Below, piece by piece: positions 25,496 through 34,392 of a stretch of 64,000 bases of DNA (positions within the stretch are counted from its first letter, which is position 1; every line of letters begins with the position of its first letter). Under the pieces are notes generated by a model. It ran no database searches. It saw only the letters and a list, made by a program, of their open reading frames with translations, and was not told where the DNA came from. The stretch covers positions 1 through 64,000 of the forward strand of contig NZ_QUMK01000017.1 of assembly GCF_010907035.1 (NCBI RefSeq), written 5' to 3'. Both the position numbers and the translations under genes were made by a program. Source of the DNA: Rhodopseudomonas sp. BR0M22 (GTDB lineage: Bacteria > Pseudomonadota > Alphaproteobacteria > Rhizobiales > Xanthobacteraceae).

Positions 25496-25522
25496 AGGCG
25501 GTGCTGCTGATCAGGTCCGGCG

Positions 25523-25540
25523 CTGTCGCAAAACTGCAGC
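25523..25540 (+). promoter_or_regulatory. Candidate Pho box upstream of btaA
   Basis: On the plus strand: CTGTCGC-AAAA-CTGCAGC, with half sites 11 bases apart and 42 bases before the btaA ATG. It lies back-to-back with the btaB site in the 153-base divergent spacer. The second half is weak. Confidence 0.55.
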
Positions 25541-25582
25541 GTTGCCCGGCTAATTTGGATCGATTGCCGAGTCGAGGATTTG

Positions 25583-26806
25583 ATGAACACGCAGCAACTG
25601 ATCGCGGACGCCGTCCGCAACAGCAAGGATCGCAGCGAGTCGACGCTGTGGGACGCTTTGTTTTCGATCTGGTTTCGCCGCCTGGTCTATACCCAGATCT
25701 GGGAAGATCCCGAGGCAGACCTCGCGGCTCTGCAGTTGCCGATCGGCTCGACCATCGTGACGATCTCGTCGGGCGGCTGTAACGCGCTGTCCTACCTCAC
25801 CGCCAAGCCGGCGCAGGTTTTCGCGGTCGATCTCAACGAGGCGCATCTGGCGCTGCTCAAGCTGAAGCTCGCCGGCCTGCGGGCGCTGCCGGACTACGCT
25901 TCGTTCTGGCGGTTCTTCGGCGAGGGGGCTGCGGCCGATAACGCCGATCTGTATCGCCGGCGGCTGCGCCCGGCGCTCGATCTCGATGCCCGCAGCTTCT
26001 GGGACGAGCGCGACTTCCGCGGCCGGCCGCGCTACCGCTACTTCACCAACGGGTTCTATCGCCACGGTGCGCTCGGCCATTTCATCGGCTTTGCGCATCT
26101 GCTTGCGCGTATCGCCAAGATCGATCTCGACGTGCTGCTGAAGGGCGCGCCGGATTCGCCGGAGCGGCAGGCGGCGCTGCAGCGCGTCGACCGGCTGTTC
26201 CATTCGCGGTTCGCCCGCATGCTCACCCGCACCCCGGCGCTGTTGTTCAGCCTCGGCATTCCGCCGCAGCAGCGCGAGCTGCTCGGCGGCGACCAGCCGC
26301 TCAACGAGGTGCTGCATCAGCGCCTGCTCCGGCTGATCGATGTCTATCCGAACGAGACTAATTATTTCGCCTGGCAGGCGCTGAGCCGGAGCTATCCGGG
26401 GCCGGGCGACCGCTGCCTGCCGCTGTATCTGCAGGAGAGCCGTTATCAGCAGATGCGCGCCGGCGCCGGGCTGGTGATCCCGGTGCACGAGAACCTGCGG
26501 GTCTTCCTGGAGAGCCTGCCGGCTCGTCAGATCGACGCCGTGGTGCTGCTCGATTCGCAGGACTGGATGGCGCCGGACGAAATTCGCGCGCTGTGGGACG
26601 CGATCGACCGCGCCGGCAAGGAGCAGGTGCGGGTGATCTTCCGCACCGCCGGGGCCGAATCCCCGCTTGAGACCGAACCGCTAGCCCCGCTGCAACAGAC
26701 TTGGCAGCGCGACGCCGAACGCAGCGCCATCGGTTTCGACCGCGATCGTTCCGGGATCTACGGCGGCTTCCACTGCTATATGCGGCGGCCTGGGGCGGGG
26801 GCTTAA
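25583..26806 (+). CDS. btaA: S-adenosylmethionine:diacylglycerol 3-amino-3-carboxypropyl transferase BtaA
   Basis: A 407-residue DUF3419 protein that transfers the aminocarboxypropyl group of SAM to diacylglycerol, the first step of betaine-lipid (DGTS) synthesis. Diagnostic segments are VYTQIWEDPEADLAAL (about residues 36-50), the SAM-site-like ISSGGCNALSYL (61-72) and FAVDLNEAHLALL, and a C-terminal SGIYGGFHCYMRR. I chose the ATG at 25583; the TTG just before it is in frame but unnecessary. DGTS replaces phospholipids when phosphate is scarce, consistent with the candidate Pho box upstream. Confidence 0.92.
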   Translation: MNTQQLIADAVRNSKDRSESTLWDALFSIWFRRLVYTQIWEDPEADLAALQLPIGSTIVTISSGGCNALSYLTAKPAQVFAVDLNEAHLALLKLKLAGLRALPDYASFWRFFGEGAAADNADLYRRRLRPALDLDARSFWDERDFRGRPRYRYFTNGFYRHGALGHFIGFAHLLARIAKIDLDVLLKGAPDSPERQAALQRVDRLFHSRFARMLTRTPALLFSLGIPPQQRELLGGDQPLNEVLHQRLLRLIDVYPNETNYFAWQALSRSYPGPGDRCLPLYLQESRYQQMRAGAGLVIPVHENLRVFLESLPARQIDAVVLLDSQDWMAPDEIRALWDAIDRAGKEQVRVIFRTAGAESPLETEPLAPLQQTWQRDAERSAIGFDRDRSGIYGGFHCYMRRPGAGA

Positions 26807-27284
26807 GGGCTGGTCAGGCGCGGTCGCCACCTGGACGTCGCCTCCGGACATGGCGGCAGCCCCTTCGGCTATGGGGCGTGTCCTGCGCTACCCAGGATAT
26901 CATTGTTGCTTTTCCATGGGGTCTGCTTCGCCATGAGCGAGGCGGGGTGCCTCGTCGCAACGAGCTTGTAGCCCAATTCGCGAACGGCATGCCGGCGATG
27001 CGGCCTCGATCGATCAACGGTCCTTTTCGGGCGTCATGGCGCCAATCGTTAATCGAAGAGGCTTCCGAGCATAGGATATTCATCGTTTTTTAATGATCCG
27101 CAGAAATCCAATTCGGCAGGTTGTCAAGTTGGTGAGTTCACGCGGTCGGCTTAAGCATTGCTTAGTGGCGTCCCTCCCAGATTTCGCCGCTGCCAATACA
27201 GCAGCAGGTGGTCGCCTCTCTTCTCCTCACCGTGTCTTCCGTCGGTAGGCGATAGGTTGGATTTACGCGATTGGGTTGAAGGTC
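26807..27284. other. Intergenic region, 478 bp, no gene supported
   Basis: This stretch separates btaA from the TadG-like gene and is visibly richer in A/T from about 27060 onward (e.g. ATCGTTTTTTAATGATCC). A small GCCCC/GGGGC hairpin at 26859-26877 could end btaA transcription weakly. I see no coding frame with convincing codon bias. The promoter of the TadG/TadE cassette is presumably in the last 200 bases, but I cannot assign -35/-10 boxes. Confidence 0.5.
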
Positions 27285-28691
27285 ATGCGTGACGCCCTGT
27301 TGTATCGCTTCGCCACAGATCGCAAGGCGAATGTCGCGGTCATCACCGCGATCACGATGATCCCCATCATCTTCCTGCTCGGCATGACGCTCGACTTTAC
27401 CCAAGCGTTGCGCAAGAAGCAGCAACTCGACGCTGCCGCCGATGCTGCCGCCATCGCGGCCGTCCGACCGGGCATGTTGATGCAAACCGACGCCGTGGCT
27501 CAAAATGCGGCCTATGCGATTTTCATGTCGACAGCCAACAGGCTTGCGCCCGGCTTGACCACAGTGCCGACGCCGACGATTACCATCACAGATGTCGGCC
27601 TGCAGCGTACCGCCAAGGTTTCATACAGCGCCGCGTCCTTGAACAACTTTCCCAAGATTCTCCTGAACAGCGTGTCGTGGCCGATCAGTGGCTCATCGAC
27701 GGCGCAGGCGGCGAGTGCGCCCAACATGAATTTCTACCTGTTGATGGATGATTCTCCGTCGATGGGGATTGGCGCGACTTCGGCCGACATCAGCAATCTC
27801 ATCGCCTACACGTCCTCGAAGTACCAGAAGGCCAGCTCCTCGCAAAACTGCGGCTTCGCCTGTCACGAAACGAACATCGCTCACGATGGTGGAACGAAGG
27901 ATAATCTCGCCATCGCACGGGCGTACAACGTCACACTGCGGATCGACCTCGTAACCAGTGCGGTCAATCAGTTGCTCAACACCTGGTCGAGCTGCCCGCA
28001 GTCGGGCATTTCGGGTGGAGTCATGCAGTGTATGTCGGCCTTGAACAATACCACCTACAAGGCGGCCCTCTATACGTTCGATCTGGCTTTGAACAAGCTC
28101 GCGGCGCTGACGACCCCCACGAAAGCGGGAGCCCAGGTTTCCAACATTGCGCTAATGCCCGTTGCCTATCAGAACTGCGTCGTCGCGACGACCAATTGCA
28201 AGACCGACAACGGCACAGACATTGCCGGTGCGCTCTCCAGCCTCAACGGCATCATGCCAAATCCGGGCCTCGGCAGTAATGCTTCGGGCGATACGCCGCA
28301 GGAGGTTGTTTTCCTCGTCACCGACGGGGTCGAAGACAAGATCACGACGTTCTGCCCCAACGCCAAGTACGCTTCCAACAACCGCTGCCAGCAGCCGCTC
28401 GACACGGCGATCTGTACGACGATCAAGAATCGGGGCATCAAGATCGCAATCCTCTACACGGAGTATCTGCAGCTCAAGACGCCGAATGTTCCGGTGACGG
28501 ACAGTTGGTACATGAGCTGGGTCGATCCTTACAACGAACCGACGTCTTCGACCGGTGCGATCGCGAAGAATCTTCAATCTTGTGCGTCGCCCGGCTTCTT
28601 TTCGAACGTTCAAACCGGCGGCAATATTACGCAAGCTCTGACGGATCTGTTCATCAAGGTCGCGTCGAGCACCGCCAGCCTCACGCAATAA
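27285..28691 (+). CDS. TadG-like pilus assembly protein with von Willebrand A domain
   Basis: A 468-residue protein. A short cytoplasmic tail is followed by one hydrophobic segment (VAVITAITMIPIIFLLGMTLDF, about residues 17-38) and an alanine-rich helix KKQQLDAAADAAAIAAV typical of TadG/TadE N-termini. A vWA domain has the MIDAS sequence DDSPS at about 155-159 and a later LVTDGVEDK. A CGFACH segment is C-x3-CH, not a haem site, and is common in this family. It is likely exported to the envelope with Flp/Tad pili. No tadA/B/C, flp or secretin gene is in the window. GC and codon use are lower than in neighbouring genes. Confidence 0.82.
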   Translation: MRDALLYRFATDRKANVAVITAITMIPIIFLLGMTLDFTQALRKKQQLDAAADAAAIAAVRPGMLMQTDAVAQNAAYAIFMSTANRLAPGLTTVPTPTITITDVGLQRTAKVSYSAASLNNFPKILLNSVSWPISGSSTAQAASAPNMNFYLLMDDSPSMGIGATSADISNLIAYTSSKYQKASSSQNCGFACHETNIAHDGGTKDNLAIARAYNVTLRIDLVTSAVNQLLNTWSSCPQSGISGGVMQCMSALNNTTYKAALYTFDLALNKLAALTTPTKAGAQVSNIALMPVAYQNCVVATTNCKTDNGTDIAGALSSLNGIMPNPGLGSNASGDTPQEVVFLVTDGVEDKITTFCPNAKYASNNRCQQPLDTAICTTIKNRGIKIAILYTEYLQLKTPNVPVTDSWYMSWVDPYNEPTSSTGAIAKNLQSCASPGFFSNVQTGGNITQALTDLFIKVASSTASLTQ

Positions 28692-28701
28692 GAAAACCAC
28701 A

Positions 28702-29280
28702 ATGGCACGAGTCGGAAGCGCAGCGATCAAACGGCGTCGAGGCGGCGTTGGTGTCTTTGCCGAGGATTCCACCGGGGTCACGGCGGTGGAATTTGCGCTG
28801 ATCGCCACGCCGTTCTTCGCCATCATCGTTGCGCTGATTCAGACGTTCCTTCTGTTCTTCGCGCAGTCGGTTCTTGAAAATGCGGTCCGCGCGTCGGCAC
28901 GACAGATTCTCACAGGGCAGGTTCAGTCGCAGAGCATCAACCTATCCGAGACGGCGGCCGCCGCTGCGTTCAAACAGACCGTCTGTTCGAACGCGAGCGT
29001 GCTGTTCGACTGTTCCGGTCTGATGATCGACGTCGAGGTCGCCGATAATTGGTCGTCCGCAAATATCGGCATGCCGACACTGACCTATGGCAGCAGTGGA
29101 AGCGTCAGCAATACGTGGCAATTCAATCCCGGTCACGCAGGCGATATCGTCGTCGTTCGCGTGATGTATCTCTGGCCGCTGTTCTTCGGGCCGATCGCCT
29201 TCAATCTGGCAAATCAGCCAAACGGCTCGCGCTTGATCATGGCGTCCGCGGCGTTTCAGAACGAGCCTGCCAATCCGTAG
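28702..29280 (+). CDS. TadE-like pseudopilin, first copy
   Basis: A 192-residue protein with a basic N-terminus and the TadE signature STGVTAVEFALIATPFFAII (residues 24-43), whose hydrophobic helix anchors it in the membrane. The remaining 140 residues are periplasmic, with two cysteines (VCSNASVLFDCSG) likely disulfide-bonded. TadE-like minor pseudopilins support assembly of Flp pili. It lies 10 bases after the TadG-like gene and 12 before the second TadE, implying one operon. Confidence 0.82.
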   Translation: MARVGSAAIKRRRGGVGVFAEDSTGVTAVEFALIATPFFAIIVALIQTFLLFFAQSVLENAVRASARQILTGQVQSQSINLSETAAAAAFKQTVCSNASVLFDCSGLMIDVEVADNWSSANIGMPTLTYGSSGSVSNTWQFNPGHAGDIVVVRVMYLWPLFFGPIAFNLANQPNGSRLIMASAAFQNEPANP

Positions 29281-29292
29281 AGGTATCAGCCG

Positions 29293-29982
29293 ATGGTCCG
29301 CCGATCATGTTGCCCGAGAAGCCTGGTGTCCGCGGTCGATGCCGTTGCCGCAACGGAGTTCGCGATCGTCGTGCCGTTTCTGCTGACATTGCTCATCGGT
29401 GGCGTCGAGCTGGCACACGGAATGGCGATCAGCGTCAAAGTCAGCGCGACGGCTCACGCCGTTGCCGACATGGTCACGCAGAACACGTCGCTCAGTACGG
29501 CTTCGATGCAGAACATTCTGACCGGCGCGACCGCAACCATCGCGCCGTATTCGGTTAATGACGGCAGCGGAAAGCCGATCCTCTCGGTTACCGTGACCGA
29601 AGTCTCCAGCGACGCCAATGGCAACCTGACTCTGCAATGGAGCCGATCGTTCAACGGGACGACCTTCGGGCCGGGCAGAACCAGTTTGGCCGGATTGACA
29701 GTGCCTTCGTCGCTCAATGGCACTGTCGGCAATGCAAGCAATCCGAATAACCAGAACGACCAAGTGTCGTTTGTCGTGGGTGAGGTGTCTTACGCTTACA
29801 CACCCGGCCTGGGGTACGCGGTCACCGGCACGCTGAATCTGACCGATACGGTTTGGATGTTTCCACGGTGCTCGACCGACAGCCCATCAAACTCGACCGG
29901 TCCGGCCTATTACGACGTCAAGTACACCAGCTCGACGACAACATGCACCTGTGTCCAGCACTTGCGCTCCAAGAGCTGTTAG
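29293..29982 (+). CDS. TadE-like pseudopilin, second copy
   Basis: A 229-residue protein with the TadE motif AVAATEFAIVVPFLLTLLIGG near residues 17-37, followed by a Ser/Thr/Asn-rich extracytoplasmic domain (NASNPNNQNDQVSF, TDSPSNSTGPAYYD) and a cysteine-containing C-terminus (CTCVQHLRSKSC). Composition suggests a surface-exposed beta-rich domain. It is the last gene of the three-gene cassette. Its N-terminus (MVRRSCCPRSLVSAVD) is longer than typical, so the start could be internal. Confidence 0.8.
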   Translation: MVRRSCCPRSLVSAVDAVAATEFAIVVPFLLTLLIGGVELAHGMAISVKVSATAHAVADMVTQNTSLSTASMQNILTGATATIAPYSVNDGSGKPILSVTVTEVSSDANGNLTLQWSRSFNGTTFGPGRTSLAGLTVPSSLNGTVGNASNPNNQNDQVSFVVGEVSYAYTPGLGYAVTGTLNLTDTVWMFPRCSTDSPSNSTGPAYYDVKYTSSTTTCTCVQHLRSKSC

Positions 29983-30120
29983 CGAAGGCAGTGCAACCAC
30001 AGCTCGCTTCGCAGCCGTGAAGCTTTGTCGGCGAATGATGCTGGTTGCGAGTATGCCGCCAGTGTTCCGCAGAGCTGGCGATGGAGCCTGCGGACGGCGG
30101 CCGGCAACAGATTATAGGTC

Positions 30121-30774
30121 TCACCCGGCCTCCCCACCAATCTCGTCCAACAGGCCGCGGTAGAAGCTCTGAAGTCTGGCGGTGCGCTGGGCGGCCATGG
30201 CGCGCCCCGTTGCGGTGCAAAGACTCTCACCAAGCCGCAACAGCTTGGTCTGGAAATGATCCAACGCGAAAGAAATGTCGTCGAGCGAGCGTCTGGCAGC
30301 GGTAGGATCTTCGATATCGTAGATCTGAGCGTTCCGCGTTCCGGCCAGGTAGAAGCAACGCGCTACGCCGATCCATCCGATCGCGTCCAGACGATCGGCG
30401 TCTTGGAGTATCTTCGCCTCGAGGCTGATTGGCGTGATTCCGGCCGAATAGCTGTGGGCCTCGATGGCGTGGCATGCGCGTCGTCTGCGATCGTCGGGCC
30501 AGCCTTGTGCGGCCAGAACCTGATCGGCCTTGTTTGCCGCGAGGATCGAAGCTTTTTTCCGTTCCGGTGAGGCTTTGTCGATTCGTATGCAATCATGAAG
30601 AATCGTTGCGGCGACCAATATCTCGGTGTCCCCGCCCTCGACGGCAACGATCTCCGCGACATTGCGCCAAACACGGAGCAGATGGGCCTCATCATGGGCG
30701 CCGTCACGGGCGTCAAATGCAAGGGGGAGGAGCGACTGAGCCAGCATCGGATGCGGGAAATGGTCGTGGAGCAT
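30121..30774 (-). CDS. HD-domain phosphohydrolase
   Basis: A 217-residue protein with the metal-binding HD pattern: H in AHDEAH (about residues 27-31), ILHDC with HD at 60-61, and DADR at 125-128. Proteins of this size and pattern (COG1418-like) hydrolyse nucleotides or other phosphate esters; the substrate is unknown. It is a single gene, convergent with the TadE cassette. The 138 bases after the second TadE contain no obvious element. Confidence 0.82.
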   Translation of the reverse strand: MLHDHFPHPMLAQSLLPLAFDARDGAHDEAHLLRVWRNVAEIVAVEGGDTEILVAATILHDCIRIDKASPERKKASILAANKADQVLAAQGWPDDRRRRACHAIEAHSYSAGITPISLEAKILQDADRLDAIGWIGVARCFYLAGTRNAQIYDIEDPTAARRSLDDISFALDHFQTKLLRLGESLCTATGRAMAAQRTARLQSFYRGLLDEIGGEAG

Positions 30775-31198
30775 CTGCGATCCAAAACGGGGGAAACGTC
30801 ACGATGCCTAGCACCTGCGTTGCCGAGTTGTGATGTTGTTCGTTCGGCGACGTGCCGTTGTTGCGGTTGGACGAAGCGGGCGAGGCGGACACGTCTTGGA
30901 CTTTTCGGAGAAGGCACGTATTGCCGCCTGCAAACAAGTCACTGAGCTTGATCCATCTCAAGCGAGATCCGCGTTGTTGGACTACCTTGCTGATGACGAA
31001 GCGTGGCGCGGATGGTTCGTGCTTCCCGCGCCGGCAGCGTCTCTCCCCAGACTAGCCCCGCGCTCCCGATGCGAAACCGGGAGGCGGGGTTATTGTTGTC
31101 TGGCTTGCGGCGCAAGGCATGGCTCGCCGGCCGCCTTGCCGAATGCGTTCTGATCGGGCAAGACTCTTGAAATTCACCAGAATTTCCAAGAGGCCGGT
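30775..31198. other. Intergenic region with a strong hairpin and no certain gene
   Basis: The region lies between the HD gene and the LysR gene, which diverge. A hairpin at 31055-31089 pairs CCCCGC and CTCCCG with their complements (one bulged G) and is followed by TTATTGTTGTCT, resembling a rightward terminator. A possible short frame around 30896-31050 (ending near LDYLADDEAWRGWF) has protein-like sequence but no clear start, so it may be a decayed gene. The region is unresolved. Confidence 0.4.
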
Positions 31199-32092
31199 TT
31201 GATCGACAAGCTCGAGCTGCTACTCGCGCTCGCCAAGGAGCGGCATTTCGGCCGAGCCGCCGAGGCCTGCGGCGTGACCCAACCGACGATGTCGACCGGC
31301 ATCAAGCAGCTCGAAGAGATCATGGGCGTGATGCTGGTGCAGCGCGGTTCGCGGTTTCTCGGCTTCACGCCGGAGGGCGAGCGGGCGCTGGAGTGGGCGC
31401 GCCGAATCGTCGGCGACAGCCGCGCGATGCGCCAGGACATCGGCGCGATGAAGGGCGAGCTGTCCGGGGAACTCCGGCTCGCCGCGATCCCGACCGTGCT
31501 CGGTATGGTGGCGCAGCTCACCACGCCGTTCCGCGCTAGGCATCCCAATGTCCGCTTCAGCATCCTGTCCTGCACGTCTTCGGAAGTGCTGGGCCTGCTC
31601 GAAAATCTCGAAGTCGACGCCGGGCTGACCTACACTGAGAACGAGCCACTCGGCAAAGTCCGCAGCGTGCCGCTGTATCAGGAAAGCTATCGGCTGATCA
31701 CCTCGCCGGACGGGATGTTCGGCGATCGCGACCAGGTGACCTGGCGCGAGGTCGGCCAGGTGCCGCTGTGCCTGCTGACGCCCAACATGCAGAACCACCG
31801 GATCATCGACCGCGCGCTACGCGCCGCCGGCACCACGGCGCAGCCGACGCTGACTTCGAATTCGATCATCGTGCTCTACACACACGTCAAGACCGGGCGC
31901 TGGGCCAGTGTGATGCCGGCCAAGCTCGCCGAAACCCTCGGGCTCGGCGACGAAGTCCGCACCATTCCGATCGTCGAACCCAAGGTCGCCTACAGCATCG
32001 GCCTCGTGGTGCCGCCGCGCGAGCCCTACACGCCGCTGGTCGCCGCCCTGATGCAGGTGGCCCGCGAGGTCGCCCCGACGCTGCAGAGCTGA
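31199..32092 (+). CDS. LysR-family transcriptional regulator upstream of formate dehydrogenase
   Basis: A 297-residue LTTR. The winged helix-turn-helix covers residues 1-60 (LLLALAKERHFGRAAEACGVTQPTMS), and the co-inducer domain follows (SGELRLAAIPTVLG onward). It starts at TTG, needed to keep the conserved N-terminal helix; an AGAGG-like site precedes it. It lies directly upstream of, and codirectional with, the fds operon, so it is probably its activator, as FdsR-type regulators are elsewhere. The effector is unknown. Confidence 0.88.
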   Translation: MIDKLELLLALAKERHFGRAAEACGVTQPTMSTGIKQLEEIMGVMLVQRGSRFLGFTPEGERALEWARRIVGDSRAMRQDIGAMKGELSGELRLAAIPTVLGMVAQLTTPFRARHPNVRFSILSCTSSEVLGLLENLEVDAGLTYTENEPLGKVRSVPLYQESYRLITSPDGMFGDRDQVTWREVGQVPLCLLTPNMQNHRIIDRALRAAGTTAQPTLTSNSIIVLYTHVKTGRWASVMPAKLAETLGLGDEVRTIPIVEPKVAYSIGLVVPPREPYTPLVAALMQVAREVAPTLQS

Positions 32093-32147
32093 TCGCGGGC
32101 GGTTTGGTGCTGACGGAACTGGTGTGGCGCGTAGGCCCTCGCCACGC

Positions 32148-32243
32148 GTCATTCCGGCGCTCACGAAGTGAGCGAACCCGGAATCTCCGGGCGCAAACAA
32201 TCTCGGGATTCCGGGTTCGCCGCTGCGCGGCGCCCGGAATGAC
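32148..32243. repeat. Palindromic repeat, TCATTCCGG family, copy 2
   Basis: A 96-bp imperfect palindrome with outer arms GTCATTCCGG / CCGGAATGAC and inner arms GAACCCGGAATC / GATTCCGGGTTC. It sits between the LysR stop and fdsG. The following 110 bases (32244-32356) are A/T-rich and probably hold the fds promoter. Confidence 0.88.
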
Positions 32244-32356
32244 GATGTCAATTCCCCTTGTCGTTGCGGATTCCTTATCGCAGCATTGGACTGCTTTATT
32301 GATCTTTTGAACAATTCTTATTCTCATCCGGCGATCCACGACGACGAAGAGCGCCG

Positions 32357-32827
32357 ATGCAATACGAACCATGGGAACCCGCCCGCGCGAGCGACATCAT
32401 CGCCGGGCTGACGCACAAGGAAGGCGCGACGCTGCTGATGCTGCACGCGCTGCAGCAGGCGTTCGGCTATGTGCCGCAGGACGCCGAGCCGATGATCGCG
32501 CAGGCGCTGAACCTGTCGCGCGCCGAAGTCCACGGCGTGCTCACCTTCTATCCGGATTTCCGCCGTGAGCCGCCGGGCCGCCATGTGCTGAAGCTGTGCC
32601 GCGCCGAGGCCTGCCAGGCTGCCGGCGGCGACGCGCTGGCGGCGCATGTCGAGACCCGGCTGGGCGTCACCTTCGGCGCCACCACGGCGGACGGCGCGGT
32701 GACGCTGGAGCCGGCCTATTGCCTCGGCCTGTGCGCCACGGCGCCATCGGCGATGATCAACGAGCGCGTGGTCGGCCGGCTCGACGCCGCCAAGCTGGAT
32801 GCTCTGCTGACGGAGGCGCAGCAATGA
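32357..32827 (+). CDS. fdsG: NAD-dependent formate dehydrogenase gamma subunit FdsG
   Basis: A 156-residue NuoE-like thioredoxin-fold protein carrying a [2Fe-2S] cluster. The ligand cysteines are in LKLCRAEACQAAGG and AYCLGLCATAPSAM. It relays electrons in the soluble FdsABG complex that oxidises formate to CO2 and reduces NAD+. It overlaps fdsB by 4 bases. The order G-B-A-(fdhD)-D is that of the Ralstonia/Rhodobacter fds operons. Confidence 0.94.
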   Translation: MQYEPWEPARASDIIAGLTHKEGATLLMLHALQQAFGYVPQDAEPMIAQALNLSRAEVHGVLTFYPDFRREPPGRHVLKLCRAEACQAAGGDALAAHVETRLGVTFGATTADGAVTLEPAYCLGLCATAPSAMINERVVGRLDAAKLDALLTEAQQ

Positions 32828-34380
32828 GTTTGCGCGTCTTCATCCCGCGCGATTCCGGCGCGCTCGCGGTCGGCGCCGACGATGTCGCGGCCGCGCTGCT
32901 CGAACAGGCGCATGCGCGCGATCTGCCGGTCGATCTGGTTCGTCCCGGCTCGCGCGGGCTGTATTGGCTCGAACCGATGCTGGAGGTGGACACGCCCGAG
33001 GGCCGCGTCGCCTATGGGCCGGTGACGCCGGCCGATGTGCCGGCGTTGCTCGATGCGATCGTGGCCGGCGCGCCGCATCCGCTGCGACAGGGGCTCACGG
33101 ACGAGATTCCGTGGCTGAAGCGGCAGACCCGGCTGACCTTCGCGCGCTGCGGCATCGTCGATCCGCGCTCGATCGATGATTATCGCGCTCATGGCGGCTA
33201 TCGCGGGCTCGAACGCGCGCTGAAGCTGAGCTCGGACGCGATCATCGACGACGTCGTCAAGTCCGGCCTGCGCGGCCGCGGCGGCGCGGGCTTTCCGACC
33301 GGCACCAAATGGCGCACCGTGGCCCAGGCCGGGCGTGGCCAGAAATACATCTGCTGCAACGCCGACGAGGGCGACAGCGGCACCTTCGCCGACCGGATGC
33401 TGATGGAGGGCGATCCCTTCATGATCATCGAGGGCATGACGATCGCCGGCATCGCGGTCGGCGCTACCCGCGGCTACATCTACATCCGCTCGGAATATCC
33501 GCACGCCGTCGAGGCGATGAACGCCGCGATCGAGGCGGCGCGGCGCACCGGCTATCTCGGCGAGCACATCTGTCATTCGACCGACTCGTTCGACATCGAA
33601 GTCCGAGTCGGCGCCGGCGCCTATATCTGCGGCGAAGAAACCTCGATGCTGGAGAGCCTCGAAGGCAAGCGCGGCACGGTGCGGGCCAAGCCGCCGCTGC
33701 CGGCCCACAAGGGCCTGTTCGGCCGGCCGACGGTGATCAACAACGTGCTCACCTTCTCGGCGGTGCCCTACATCCTCGATGGCGGCGCCCAGGCCTATGC
33801 GGATTGCGGCATGGGCCGCTCGCGCGGCACCAAGCCGATCCAGCTCGGCGGCAACATCAAGCACGGCGGGCTGTTCGAGGTGGCGTTCGGCATCACGCTC
33901 GGCGAGCTGATCGACGATATCGGCGGCGGCACGCTGAGCGGCCGACCGGTGCGCGCCGTCCAGGTCGGCGGCCCGCTCGGCGCGTACTTCCCGCGCGCGC
34001 TGTTCGATACGCCGTTCGACTACGAAGCGTTCGCCGCGCGGAGCGGCATGGTCGGGCATGGCGGCGTGGTGGTGTTCGACGACACTGTCGACATGGCCAA
34101 GCAGGCGCGGTTTGCGCTTGCATTTTGCGCCCACGAATCCTGCGGCAAGTGCACGCCGTGCCGGATCGGTTCGACCCGCGGCGCCGAGACCGTCGACAAG
34201 ATCATCGCCGGCGACCGGCCCGCGGCGAACATCGCCGTGCTGGAAGACCTCTGCAACACCATGAAGTTCGGCTCGCTGTGCGCGCTGGGCGGCCTGGCGC
34301 CGATCCCTGTGCTGAGCGCGCTGACGCACTTCCCCGAAGATTTCGGTCTCGCGCCGCGCCGCCTGCAGGCCGCGGAATAA
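32824..34380 (+). CDS. fdsB: NAD-dependent formate dehydrogenase beta subunit FdsB
   Basis: A 518-residue NuoF-like diaphorase subunit binding FMN, NAD and a [4Fe-4S] cluster. An N-terminal thioredoxin-like region (about residues 1-100) precedes the NADH/FMN motif LRGRGGAGFPTGTKW and CNADEGDSGTFADR. The cluster motif ESCGKCTPCRIGSTRG is near residues 438-453. The ATG overlaps the fdsG stop, so that start is favoured over any upstream codon. Confidence 0.95.
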   Translation: MSLRVFIPRDSGALAVGADDVAAALLEQAHARDLPVDLVRPGSRGLYWLEPMLEVDTPEGRVAYGPVTPADVPALLDAIVAGAPHPLRQGLTDEIPWLKRQTRLTFARCGIVDPRSIDDYRAHGGYRGLERALKLSSDAIIDDVVKSGLRGRGGAGFPTGTKWRTVAQAGRGQKYICCNADEGDSGTFADRMLMEGDPFMIIEGMTIAGIAVGATRGYIYIRSEYPHAVEAMNAAIEAARRTGYLGEHICHSTDSFDIEVRVGAGAYICGEETSMLESLEGKRGTVRAKPPLPAHKGLFGRPTVINNVLTFSAVPYILDGGAQAYADCGMGRSRGTKPIQLGGNIKHGGLFEVAFGITLGELIDDIGGGTLSGRPVRAVQVGGPLGAYFPRALFDTPFDYEAFAARSGMVGHGGVVVFDDTVDMAKQARFALAFCAHESCGKCTPCRIGSTRGAETVDKIIAGDRPAANIAVLEDLCNTMKFGSLCALGGLAPIPVLSALTHFPEDFGLAPRRLQAAE

Positions 34381-34392
34381 AGGACGATCGAT

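Noticed and set aside
27840-27890. CGFACH in the TadG-like protein as a haem-binding motif
   Set aside because: The spacing is C-x3-CH, not CxxCH, and the segment is common in TadG-like vWA proteins that are not cytochromes.
32280-32320. TTGATCTTTTGAAC before fdsG as a FixK site
   Set aside because: Only the left half matches; the right half lacks ATCAA.
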